A stretch of DNA of 10,733 bases from assembly GCA_964228975.1 (NCBI GenBank), contig CAXRCC010000208.1:1-10733 (forward strand). Direction: 5' to 3'. The notes beneath the pieces are model-generated. The model saw nothing but the letters and a program-made list of their open reading frames with translations, made no database searches and was not told the DNA's origin. This document shows positions 1 to 8,422 of the stretch, piece by piece (position 1 is the stretch's first letter; each line of letters opens with the position of its first letter). Source of the stretch: Paraneptunicella sp964228975 (GTDB lineage: Bacteria; Pseudomonadota; Gammaproteobacteria; Enterobacterales; Alteromonadaceae). A program made the position numbers and the translations under genes.

Positions 1-3000
1 CATTTGCCAGGTGCGTTTTCCACTCTGCGAGGTGCTCATCGTAAAACCCTGCTGCTAACACGCTGTGCTGCCAGCTCGCGTAGTCTTGATATTGCACCGC
101 CAACGGTCTGAGAGCCTGATTTTGGTTAATCTCGCTCTGGTTAACCTGACTTTGAGTCTGGCTTTGGTTAGCCTGATTTTGAACCTGACTTAGACTAGCC
201 TGATTTTCGCTAGCAAGTATGGCGTCATAAGCGTGGCTAAAGGCTTCAATGAAGTAAGTCATCGACCAGCCATCAAAGGCAATGTGATGCAGGTTTAAAA
301 ACAGCACATATTTCGCGGTATCTTCACCGTAATGACCTTGCTCTTTTTGCTCGCCCGGTTTGTCTTCAAACCACGTGGCGCGAATGGGGAAATCTCGGGT
401 TAAATCAAAAGGCTGTTTCGCTAACTCAATCAGCGTATTATTGATGCTTTTCGTATCATCCAAGCGTTGCGAGATAACCTCTAAAGCAAAGTGCGCTGAA
501 ATGTGCTGCGCATCGTGGATCACCTGATGAACATTGCCATCCACTTCTTCATAGGTCGTGCGCAAAATTTCATGGCGCGCAATCACCTGTTGTAATGCGG
601 CTTCAATGTTTTTTGCCCTTGCGCTGCCCGTTAGTGATAAGGCAAACGGCATGTGATAATTGGTGCCATGCCCTTGTACTTTTTCAATAAACCACAAGCG
701 CTGCTGGGTTAACGATAATGGCGCGACGCCGTGTCGATTTTGCTCAATGGGCGGCAATACCAAGCTCGTTGCTTGTTGTTTTTGCGCGATAATCTCTGCC
801 AATTGCTGTAACGACACCGCTTCAAAGGCATCTTTAATGCTCACATTCACGCAAAAGTGTTGGCTCATTGCCGATGCTAAATTCACCGCCAATAACGAAT
901 GACCACCCAATTCAAAAAACGAGGAGGTCATGCTGATCTGATCGCGCTTATCCTCTTTACCTAGGGCTGTTGCGATAAGCTCAAGCACTGTTTCTTCCAG
1001 TGCATTGCGCGGTGCAACAAGGGTTTGTGAGCCACGGTGCGTATCGGGTTTGGGCAGTGCTTTTTTATCGACTTTACCATTGGGCGTAAGCGGCATTTCT
1101 TGCAATGCCACAAAATGACTCGGCACCATGTAATGCGGTAACGATTCACTGAGCGCAGCTTTGATTCGCGTTTCTTCGTCTGCTGCAAAATCTGCTACCA
1201 CGTAAGCCACAAGCTGTTGCTCGATGACCATCACAATGGCTTCTTGAATAGCAGGTTGTGCAACTAACGCGTGCTCGATTTCGCCTAACTCAATACGAAA
1301 ACCACGAAGCTTCACTTGATCATCTAAGCGACCAATAAAGGCCAAGGTGCCATCATGTTGATAGCGCACTAAATCGCCGGTGCGATACAAGGGAGCGCAG
1401 TGCTCGCCAATGGCATCAAGGGCTGGCACGTGCACAAAACGCTCAGAGGTTAAATCGTCGCGGTTTAAATAACCGGCGGCAACGCCTTCGCCTGAAAGGT
1501 ATAACTCGCCCACTGCCCCTAATGGCAATAGGGTTTGGTTTGAAGACAATACCCAGGCTTGGCTATTGGCAATCACGTTACCAATATGTGGCACGGTGTG
1601 AACTGGCGCGGTGAACTTGGCGCAGGTGGAATAGGTGGTGTCTTCCGAGGGACCATATAAGTTATAAACCGCTTCGCAGCCAGCGTCTTGTAACAGTCCG
1701 TTTACCACTTGCGCAGGTAAAGGTTCGCCCGCCAAATTCACAGTATTTACGCTGGCGGGAATGGCGTTTTCCTGCAATAACGCTTTTGCCGCAGACGGCA
1801 CAGTATTGATTAAAGACACATCCGAAATAGCATCAAGCATGCTCTCGCTGGCGTCCACTAACGCCAGTGCGTTTTTCACCAGCACGCATTGAAAGCCGAA
1901 ACACAGCGGGACAAACAATTCGAATAGGGAAAGATCAAAGTTCAACGATGTGCTAGCCAGCACCGAGCGCAACTGTTTATCGGAATAGGTGGCGCGCGCC
2001 CAATGCAGCATAGAAAGCAGGTTACGGTGACGAATCAAAACGCCTTTTGGCTGCCCGGTTGAGCCAGACGTGTAAATCCCGTAAGCAATGTTATTGGGGC
2101 TCACTAATATAGCGAGATCATCGGTATCGCGATAAGCCAGATCTTGGCTGATATCTGCGCTGTCTAACGCGATCAATTCCGCTTGCCCTAACGCTCGCGA
2201 GGTTTTGGACTCGGCAAGCACAATACGGATATCGCTGTTTTCAACAATGTAATTGATGCGCGACGCCGGATATTCCGGATCGAGCGAAACAAAAGCTGCA
2301 CCAATTTTAAGTGTTGCCAACAGGCTAACCACCATATTGACGTGACGAGAACAATGTATTCCGATGAAGTCGCCTTGCGTGCAGCCTTTATCGAGTAAGA
2401 ATCGTGCGAGCTGGTTGGCCCGTTGATTGAGGGTTTCAAAGCTATATTGGGCTTGCTCAGCGTTTTCATCTACACAAATTAATGCGGTTTTATGTGCTTG
2501 CAGGCTGGCTTGTTTTTCAATCCATTGGTGTGCCAGTGTGGTATCGTCAAACGCCAACGTTGCACCGTGAGATACCTGCTTAATTTGCGCTTTTTCTTCA
2601 CTTGGCAACAAATCAAAATCATTCAGCGTTTCGATATTCTGGGTTAAGACTTGGCTTAATAGCGCATCGAATCGACGCCCAATCTGTTTGGCCTCTTCCA
2701 CCGAAAAATACGCCAAGTTGTGATCCATTTGCAGCTCAACGCCCTGTCCTTCACCGTATTCCCAAATGGTCATCATGATGGGCGTTTGTTCGTGATTGTG
2801 GCTCAAATACACTAAATGTGCGCTTTGCCCATCAATGTTTAAATCACTATCGAGCTTTAAATAATTAAACCCAATTTCGAATAAACGGCGCGGCTCAGCT
2901 TCGTTTAAAAGATCACGACGCATTGCGCCCGACGGAAAACGTTGATGCTTAAAGTTTTGGCGCATGCGCGATTTAATTTGGTCGCATAACGCCTGTAAAC

Positions 3001-4063
3001 TCTGCGACTTTTGCGTGTGTAGTCGCACGGGGATAACACTGATGAAGGCACCCAAAGTCGATTTGTCTGCCTTATCGCTACGGTTGTGCACTGGCGAGCC
3101 TAAAACCAGCTCATCCACATCGTAAAAACGGCTGAAATACACGGCCACTAAAGCCTGATACAGCTGGGCAACAGGCACGCCCAAGGCCTGACTTTTTTGC
3201 GTTAATGCGGCATGGCGCGCTGCGCTAATGGGTAGGATTTCTCGGTGACTGGGTAACGCACCTAGGCTTTGGCTGGGGTTATCGCCTTGGCTAACATGCA
3301 AGCTGGCTTGTTGCCCTCGCAATTGCTGATAATAGTAAGGCGTTGCATTGGGTTCAGGATAGTCCGCAAGCTGTTCCTGCCAATAAGCTTTGTCTTTTTC
3401 ATAACGACTGCTAGCAATGTAAGCGCGCTCTTTTTCCAGCACAGCGGCCCAAGGTTTGGCCTTTTCTTCTACGGCGTTTAATGCTTCGACTCCTGTTTCG
3501 CTCAACGCTTGGGATCTTTTTTCACTCAGCGCTTGAGTGTTAACAACGCTACTATCTGTATTCGTTTCTGTGTTGGAATCCGTATTGAGCGCTTGATAAT
3601 ACGCGCCCAAACGTTCAGCCCAGTTAGCAAATCCCCAGCCATCCATGCTGATGTGATGCGCCATGCCAACGTAATACCAGTTGTCGTCGCTAATTTTTAA
3701 TAAGGCAGCACGAAATAATTCGGCGTCTTCCATGTTGATGGCTTGTTGGAAAAAGTCAGCCAACCACGCCTGAGCACACGCTTTTGGCGCGGCTTCTTTG
3801 GAAAAATCAATGCACGGTAGTTCACAGGTTCGCTGAGTGGAAATGCGCTGACCTACGCCCTTTTCATGGGTAACAATCCGCAAACCAAATGCATCATGCT
3901 GCATGATGAGATGCTGATGCGCTTGGGTTAAGCGCGATACCGCTACGCGGGGCAAATCAATATAGCCGCCAATGTTATAAACGGGGCTATTTGGGTAGTG
4001 CAACTGATCAAAATAAATATCTTGTTGCACCATAGATAGATCGAGAATGCTGTCTTTCAACAT
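1..4063 (-). CDS. Nonribosomal peptide synthetase, C-A-PCP-C, C-terminus outside window
   Basis: Cytoplasmic assembly-line enzyme that activates an amino acid, tethers it to a carrier protein and condenses it. I translated this frame myself: ATG at 4063-4061, 1354 codons, open at the left edge. Domains by residue: condensation about 5-450 (HHISMDG 136-142); adenylation about 515-1010 (YTSGSTGQPKG 664-674, NLYGPSE 801-807, a YRTGD motif, NGKVDKK with Lys997); carrier about 1022-1090 (GGHSLL, phosphopantetheine Ser1056); second condensation from about 1108 (HHIAFDG 1259-1265), incomplete. The first C domain is EntF-like in its later part and has no upstream carrier, so it may load an acyl starter or accept a carrier in trans. 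The pocket reads D710 L F N N A L T Y plus Lys997, which I recall as alanine-like. No epimerase lies between carrier and second C. A GGAAG ribosome site (4073-4069) supports the start. It follows the exporter gene by 61 bases. Both C domains carry low-complexity loops. NRPS identity is certain; the product is unknown. Confidence 0.97.
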   Translation of the reverse strand, partial: MLKDSILDLSMVQQDIYFDQLHYPNSPVYNIGGYIDLPRVAVSRLTQAHQHLIMQHDAFGLRIVTHEKGVGQRISTQRTCELPCIDFSKEAAPKACAQAWLADFFQQAINMEDAELFRAALLKISDDNWYYVGMAHHISMDGWGFANWAERLGAYYQALNTDSNTETNTDSSVVNTQALSEKRSQALSETGVEALNAVEEKAKPWAAVLEKERAYIASSRYEKDKAYWQEQLADYPEPNATPYYYQQLRGQQASLHVSQGDNPSQSLGALPSHREILPISAARHAALTQKSQALGVPVAQLYQALVAVYFSRFYDVDELVLGSPVHNRSDKADKSTLGAFISVIPVRLHTQKSQSLQALCDQIKSRMRQNFKHQRFPSGAMRRDLLNEAEPRRLFEIGFNYLKLDSDLNIDGQSAHLVYLSHNHEQTPIMMTIWEYGEGQGVELQMDHNLAYFSVEEAKQIGRRFDALLSQVLTQNIETLNDFDLLPSEEKAQIKQVSHGATLAFDDTTLAHQWIEKQASLQAHKTALICVDENAEQAQYSFETLNQRANQLARFLLDKGCTQGDFIGIHCSRHVNMVVSLLATLKIGAAFVSLDPEYPASRINYIVENSDIRIVLAESKTSRALGQAELIALDSADISQDLAYRDTDDLAILVSPNNIAYGIYTSGSTGQPKGVLIRHRNLLSMLHWARATYSDKQLRSVLASTSLNFDLSLFELFVPLCFGFQCVLVKNALALVDASESMLDAISDVSLINTVPSAAKALLQENAIPASVNTVNLAGEPLPAQVVNGLLQDAGCEAVYNLYGPSEDTTYSTCAKFTAPVHTVPHIGNVIANSQAWVLSSNQTLLPLGAVGELYLSGEGVAAGYLNRDDLTSERFVHVPALDAIGEHCAPLYRTGDLVRYQHDGTLAFIGRLDDQVKLRGFRIELGEIEHALVAQPAIQEAIVMVIEQQLVAYVVADFAADEETRIKAALSESLPHYMVPSHFVALQEMPLTPNGKVDKKALPKPDTHRGSQTLVAPRNALEETVLELIATALGKEDKRDQISMTSSFFELGGHSLLAVNLASAMSQHFCVNVSIKDAFEAVSLQQLAEIIAQKQQATSLVLPPIEQNRHGVAPLSLTQQRLWFIEKVQGHGTNYHMPFALSLTGSARAKNIEAALQQVIARHEILRTTYEEVDGNVHQVIHDAQHISAHFALEVISQRLDDTKSINNTLIELAKQPFDLTRDFPIRATWFEDKPGEQKEQGHYGEDTAKYVLFLNLHHIAFDGWSMTYFIEAFSHAYDAILASENQASLSQVQNQANQSQTQSQVNQSEINQNQALRPLAVQYQDYASWQHSVLAAGFYDEHLAEWKTHLAN
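113..208 (-). repeat. Ser/Gln/Asn-rich low-complexity insert in second C domain
   Basis: Residues 1286-1317 are almost only Gln, Asn, Ser, Ala, Val and Thr. At DNA level the coding strand repeats AATCAGGCT three times, together with AAGTCAG and CAGGTTAAC variants spaced by about 12 or 24 bases. The insert lies between the helix after HHxxxDG (HAYDAIL) and the conserved VQYQDYASW stretch, a surface loop in the condensation fold. It was probably made by tandem duplication. Confidence 0.75.
3470..3589 (-). repeat. Ser/Asn/Thr-rich low-complexity insert in first C domain
   Basis: Residues about 159-198 form a Ser/Thr/Asn/Glu-rich segment with recurring QALN, QALSE and TDSNTETNTDS-like units. It sits about 17 residues after HHISMDG and before the ERAYIASSRYEKDKAYW stretch. 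That is the same loop as the insert in the second C domain of this protein. The repeats are more degenerate than in the other two loops. Confidence 0.65.
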
Positions 4064-4095
4064 ATCAACTTCCACTGCTCAATTCTCTTTTAAAC

Positions 4096-4116
4096 GCGAA
4101 ACGGCTTGGCGAAACG
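4096..4116 (-). repeat. Direct repeat GCGAAACG in the exporter-NRPS gap
   Basis: The 61-base gap between the exporter stop and the NRPS start holds GCGAAACG twice, at 4096-4103 and 4109-4116. Read on the transcribed strand, the segment can also fold a short GGCG/CGCC stem with a CGTTT loop just after the exporter stop codon. It has no U-tract, so it is not a terminator. It could affect mRNA stability or be chance. Confidence 0.3.
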
Positions 4117-4124
4117 CGCCTTAA

Positions 4125-5825
4125 CTACTCGTATACTTCTGCGGGTGACTTCGCTAACTTCATGGCTTCGGTCACATCCGAAAGATGGCCGTTGTCCATC
4201 TTTAAAACGCGATCGGCGGCATGGAAGTAATGGTCGTCATGACTGATGGCCACCACGGCTTTTCCTTGCGCCTTCAGTTCAGGCAAAATCTGCATGTAAA
4301 AAATGTCTTTGAAATCGGGATCTTGATCTGCCGCCCACTCATCGAACAGATACAGCGCTTTGTCGTCGAGTAAACCCACTAACAGCGCTAAACGTTTGCG
4401 CTGCCCGTCGGAAAGTGACGTTGTGGAAAAGTGGCCATCAACAATGCTGACTTTGCTGTCGAGGCGGAACGCTTTGAGATAATCTTGAATTTTGGCTTCG
4501 GCTTCTGGCGTGATATCCATCAGCAGTTGATCAAACAGGTAATAGTTGGAATAAATGGCGTAAACCTGCTGACGTGCTGCGGTGATTTTTTCAGCTGTAA
4601 TTTCCGTTTCACCAAAGAAAACGTCACCTTCACTATGCTGATAATGCTGGGTAATAAGCTTACTGAGCGTCGATTTACCCGAGCCGTTTCCGCCCACAAT
4701 AAAGGTGGTTTCACCCCGGTTAATACGTAAGTTAATCGGACCAATGCCAAAGCCTTTTTCATCCTCTTTGCTTGGGTATTGGTACATCACGTCTTTAAAT
4801 TCGATGGCTTGCCACGAAGGTAAGGGTGTTAATTTGTCTTCCACGCTCTCTTTTGGAATGTCGCCCATTAAACGGTGAATTTTTGCTAACGATACGCCTG
4901 CAATGGTTAGCCCAGGCAAAGAGTTGAGCACAATGGCAATCGGTGTGGTGATGTAAAGCAGCGCCATGATCACGCCCACTAATTCTTGGCGTTCAATAAC
5001 GTAATAGTTCACCGAAATAAAGGTAATAAAACCAATGACAAAGAAGCTTAAAAGGTCGCCCAAACTAATGGTTGAACGCATCACGGTATGACCTCGGCTT
5101 TCCGATTGCACCAAGTCTTTTTCGTGAGCAAGCAGCACTTTATCGTAATAGGTATCGCGTTTATTTTTATCGAGTTTTAGCTCTTTCACGCCGTAAATAA
5201 GGCCTTTAATTCCCTCTTGTAACGCGTCATTCACTTCACGATTGCGTTCAAAAATACGACGCCCAAACATCATGGGTAATTGGTACACCACAATCCCTGC
5301 AATGATGGAAAACAGCACCAATTTGAAAATATCGGTATTCAGGTACAGCAGGAAACCCAACATGCCAATTAAGGTAATGAGGTTGACAAAAATAGAAGGA
5401 ATTAAACGCGCACCAATCACAATTCGTGGCACATCCAAATTCACAGCGGCAATTAACTTGGAAGAGCCGATTTGTTCAATTGCCGACACGGGCGCTTGGC
5501 TGATGCTTTTATAAAAACGGGTACGAATATTTTTTGCGACGATTGCGCCAGCGTGAAGCAAAATAATTTCAGATAAGCTACGCGTGATTAAAATGGCAAT
5601 ACACGCCAACAAGTACACGCCCGCCATCGCATAATTACTCACCTCAAACGATAAAAACGTTTGTTTTGCCGCTTCTACTTCAGGAAATAGCGGATCAGCA
5701 GGCGTAATACTCACCATCACTAAAGGGATAAGCGCCGAGTACGCGATACCCGCAAACGCGCCCATCAAAATTGAAATAAATACACGATACGGCGTGGCAG
5801 AGATAAACAGTTTAAACAATCCCAT
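4125..5825 (-). CDS. Cyclic-peptide-type export ABC transporter (PvdE/SyrD family)
   Basis: Inner-membrane exporter with membrane and ATPase domains fused in one 566-residue chain, presumably working as a dimer. Six hydrophobic spans are visible at about residues 13-40, 67-90, 143-163, 167-183, 254-273 and 281-301. The ATPase part has Walker A GGNGSGKST (378-386), signature LSDGQ (471-475), Walker B LYLFDE (491-496) and switch His529. The EWAADQDP stretch after Walker B is typical of the PvdE/SyrD cyclic-peptide exporter group, whose members move NRPS products or their acylated precursors. Length fits the family. The start at 5825 has a good AGGGAGAG ribosome site. The upstream acylase gene ends 11 bases before it, so the two are co-transcribed and perhaps coupled. 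Its likely cargo is the product of the NRPS that follows. Family assignment is firm; cargo is inferred. Confidence 0.95.
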   Translation of the reverse strand: MGLFKLFISATPYRVFISILMGAFAGIAYSALIPLVMVSITPADPLFPEVEAAKQTFLSFEVSNYAMAGVYLLACIAILITRSLSEIILLHAGAIVAKNIRTRFYKSISQAPVSAIEQIGSSKLIAAVNLDVPRIVIGARLIPSIFVNLITLIGMLGFLLYLNTDIFKLVLFSIIAGIVVYQLPMMFGRRIFERNREVNDALQEGIKGLIYGVKELKLDKNKRDTYYDKVLLAHEKDLVQSESRGHTVMRSTISLGDLLSFFVIGFITFISVNYYVIERQELVGVIMALLYITTPIAIVLNSLPGLTIAGVSLAKIHRLMGDIPKESVEDKLTPLPSWQAIEFKDVMYQYPSKEDEKGFGIGPINLRINRGETTFIVGGNGSGKSTLSKLITQHYQHSEGDVFFGETEITAEKITAARQQVYAIYSNYYLFDQLLMDITPEAEAKIQDYLKAFRLDSKVSIVDGHFSTTSLSDGQRKRLALLVGLLDDKALYLFDEWAADQDPDFKDIFYMQILPELKAQGKAVVAISHDDHYFHAADRVLKMDNGHLSDVTEAMKLAKSPAEVYE

Positions 5826-5836
5826 GTGCTCTCTCC

Positions 5837-8359
5837 CTATTGCGCCGCTGGGGTAAATTGAACGCGTTGACTCACGGCATCGTCGTTCATATCCATCAAT
5901 TGGTTTTGACTAAAAGGCAGTACCATGTCGTCGTAATGATCGCTGCCCCATCGACCAGATTGGCCTGTGGAGTTCATTAAATAATGCGCCGGACCTTCTG
6001 GCGTCATCGACATCACTTGCCTAAAACCCGCGCCAAAGACGGTTTCGAATCCATCGATATCGTTATATGTGCTGGTTGATGCGTGAATCGCGTTGGGCGC
6101 GCCAGCCGTGCCAACACGGCGCTCAAATAAGGTATCAACGACTTTCATTTGGCTAAACGGCATGTGGGAATACAGCGTTTGTTGCGCCTCACCCCAGCGC
6201 CAGTCTTCCATGTCGTTGCCATAAAGCCCTTCTAGGTCGTGAATAGCCGCAGATAACGCCGACTGCATCACCCATTCGCAAGACGTTGTGCTTGCTTTTG
6301 GACTTAGTGTTTGGCTTGTTATTTGGCTCGACTGTTGGCTCGATGCTTGGCTTGATATTTGGCTAGATGTTTGAAGGCCGTCGCACCACTGAGTCGTTGC
6401 ACTGTTATGCCCGCGCGGGTTTTGCAGCAACGTTGCCAGCATTTCAGGGCGCACCCGAGCTGGCAACCCACTTAAATACGCCTTATCCGCTGGCGTGTTC
6501 CAATACCCACTTAACTCATCGCCTAATAACTGCTGTTTAAGGTGGAATAACCAGGTGTAATACAAGGTGGCAGCAACGCTATTTGCATCGGCGTGCAAAT
6601 CCCACGCTTTGATAAAGGCTAGCGCTTGCGCCTGTTTATCATTTTGTACCGACATGCCTTGCATTAATGCCACCAAAGGTTGTGCGGAAAGATCCAAGGT
6701 GTCGTGTTGTAACGCTTGCATCTGCTTTATGCTGATTGGCTGCTCGGATTGAATGAATTGAGTAAGACGCTGTTCAATGCGTTTTGCTCTGGCAGGATGA
6801 GCAAAGTCGTTGGAAATGACATAAGGAAAACCGTCGCCAATACGGTTATTGGCATTGAGCAAAAAGCCTTGCTCGGGGTTAAATTGCTCAGGCATAGCGG
6901 CAAACGGAACAAAGCCTTGCCACTGGCTATTTTGTGCAAACATTGGCATTGCGCCATTGCTATTCTTTCTTTTCGGCAAACGCCCAACGGCTTTATACCC
7001 AATGTTGTTTTGGTCGGCATAAAACAGGTTTAAGGCTGGAGCAACGTGTTGCGACATGGCTTGTAAGAAGCCCTGCCAGTTTTTCGCTCGGTTTACATCG
7101 TAAAATGCGTCGTAGGTGGTATCGTCATCGGTTAACGACACCCACTGTAAACTCAGCGGCAATCCTTCAAACCCTGCGCGATCGTTGATGATGGGACCAC
7201 GCACCGTTTCTTTTACAACAATTTCTATCGGCGCCAACGGATTACGCAAGCTTGCCGGAAAATCCTGACGCACATGAATCGCTTCTACCCGCTCCACAAA
7301 AGGCACCCAGTTATCGCCTTCTCGGTACAAATTAGGGTGAGTAGGATGCAATTGCTCGATAGTAAGATCTTGCACATCCGCCATCATATTGGTGCCGCCC
7401 CAAGCAATCGATTGGTTTCGACCAAAAATCACCAAAGGCAAGCCCACTAACGACATACCCGATACCTCCAACGTCGGTGTTTTTTGCTTCACCGCGTACC
7501 AAAGCGAGGGGATCTGCAAGCCCAGATGCGGGTCATTCGCCAAAATGGGTGAACCTGTGTCCGTGTGTTGCCCTGCAACTACCCATGCATTGCTGCCCAC
7601 ATTCTTACCACCAACATTAAATTGTGCTTCTAACGCTTCAATAGGCGCGAGCATCTTTTTCAAGGATGTCAGTTCTGTGTCTTCTAATGGGAAGGCTTCT
7701 GAAAAGTGCGTTTCAGGAAAGAAGACATTTAAATCCTCTTCTTTTAGGTACTTCATTGATACAAGGCGTTGAATTTCTTGGCGGTAATTCCCAGAAAGAT
7801 TCAAAGAAAACATTTTTATCCAGCTTAACGAATCAATTGGCGTCCACGCTTCTGGCTGAATATCAAAAATACGAAACTCGATGGGTAGTTTTTCATTTCT
7901 TTCTATCCAGTAATTAACGCCACGACTGTATTGCTCTAACGATAAACGCGGTTCACCTTTCATTTTATTAAAGGTTTTTTCAGCCCACTGAGTTAAGCCT
8001 AATGTTCTCATCCATATATCTTGATTAATGCTGGCTTTTCCAAATAACTCACTTAATCTTCCAGCGCTTAATCGTTTCTGTACTTCCATTTGCCACAATC
8101 TATCTCTGGCATGGAGATAACCCATCATAAAGTACAAATCTTGCTCATTATGTGCATTTATTTCTGGCACACCAAGCGAGTGAACAGACACCTCAACAGA
8201 GGCTTTTAATCCTTTTATTTCAGTATCTTGCAAACTATAAGACGCATCATAAAGATACTCTTTCAGCAAAATAATCAGGACCAGAACAAGAGAGGAGAAA
8301 AAAATAATTGAAGTAAATAAAAACTTCTTAACATTACTTATGGGGCTAACTGCATTCAT
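5837..8359 (-). CDS. Penicillin-amidase-family (S45) Ntn-hydrolase acylase, membrane-anchored, PvdQ-like role possible
   Basis: An amide hydrolase that self-cleaves to an alpha and a beta chain and acts on the periplasmic side. Residues 13-33 form one hydrophobic segment after two lysines, with no clear signal-peptidase site, so it is probably a membrane anchor. RDRLWQMEVQ (85-94) and GRLSELFG (100-107) are alpha-chain family motifs. GSNAW (255-259) marks the processing site, making Ser256 the N-terminal nucleophile. LANDPHLG (273-280) puts His278 at beta position 23, where fatty-acyl/AHL acylases carry His and E. coli penicillin G acylase Gln. NANNR (502-506) probably supplies the oxyanion Asn. 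WGEAQQTLYSH and GQSGRWGSDHY lie near the C-terminus. At 840 residues, length is near normal apart from a QxSS repeat insert (663-686). Leading an exporter-NRPS operon, it may remove an acyl group from the exported peptide as PvdQ does for pyoverdine; self-protection or signal degradation are alternatives. The ribosome site is weak. Confidence 0.93.
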   Translation of the reverse strand: MNAVSPISNVKKFLFTSIIFFSSLVLVLIILLKEYLYDASYSLQDTEIKGLKASVEVSVHSLGVPEINAHNEQDLYFMMGYLHARDRLWQMEVQKRLSAGRLSELFGKASINQDIWMRTLGLTQWAEKTFNKMKGEPRLSLEQYSRGVNYWIERNEKLPIEFRIFDIQPEAWTPIDSLSWIKMFSLNLSGNYRQEIQRLVSMKYLKEEDLNVFFPETHFSEAFPLEDTELTSLKKMLAPIEALEAQFNVGGKNVGSNAWVVAGQHTDTGSPILANDPHLGLQIPSLWYAVKQKTPTLEVSGMSLVGLPLVIFGRNQSIAWGGTNMMADVQDLTIEQLHPTHPNLYREGDNWVPFVERVEAIHVRQDFPASLRNPLAPIEIVVKETVRGPIINDRAGFEGLPLSLQWVSLTDDDTTYDAFYDVNRAKNWQGFLQAMSQHVAPALNLFYADQNNIGYKAVGRLPKRKNSNGAMPMFAQNSQWQGFVPFAAMPEQFNPEQGFLLNANNRIGDGFPYVISNDFAHPARAKRIEQRLTQFIQSEQPISIKQMQALQHDTLDLSAQPLVALMQGMSVQNDKQAQALAFIKAWDLHADANSVAATLYYTWLFHLKQQLLGDELSGYWNTPADKAYLSGLPARVRPEMLATLLQNPRGHNSATTQWCDGLQTSSQISSQASSQQSSQITSQTLSPKASTTSCEWVMQSALSAAIHDLEGLYGNDMEDWRWGEAQQTLYSHMPFSQMKVVDTLFERRVGTAGAPNAIHASTSTYNDIDGFETVFGAGFRQVMSMTPEGPAHYLMNSTGQSGRWGSDHYDDMVLPFSQNQLMDMNDDAVSQRVQFTPAAQ
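6302..6373 (-). repeat. Six-unit 12-base tandem repeat encoding QxSS-type tetrapeptides
   Basis: Residues 663-686 of the acylase are six consecutive four-residue units: QTSS, QISS, QASS, QQSS, then two diverged copies. The DNA repeats every 12 bases, with TTGGCT (coding AGCCAA, Ser-Gln) at the core on the plus strand. The segment interrupts the beta chain between HNSATTQWCDG and TTSCEW and is likely an exposed loop. Copy number could vary between strains through slippage. Confidence 0.8.
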
Positions 8360-8394
8360 AAAACTGCGAATTTATTGTTCTTATTTCGGGAAGC

Positions 8395-8422
8395 AATATA
8401 CACAAAGAAAAAATAAAAACAA
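8395..8422 (-). promoter_or_regulatory. Candidate sigma-70 promoter of the acylase-exporter-NRPS operon
   Basis: On the minus strand TTGTTT (8422-8417) and TATATT (8400-8395) are separated by 16 bases. The -10 matches 5 of 6 consensus bases and the -35 is weak. Transcription would begin about 8388, leaving a leader of roughly 28 bases before the acylase ATG. No convincing operator or Fur box was found here. Confidence 0.35.

Noticed and set aside
113..208. CRISPR-like or mobile-element repeat array
   Set aside because: The repeats are in frame within an NRPS domain, irregular, about 12 bases in period and without spacers.
4520..4762. Alternative frames inside the exporter, acylase and NRPS genes
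   Set aside because: They are shadows of strongly supported coding frames and show no independent start signals or domains.
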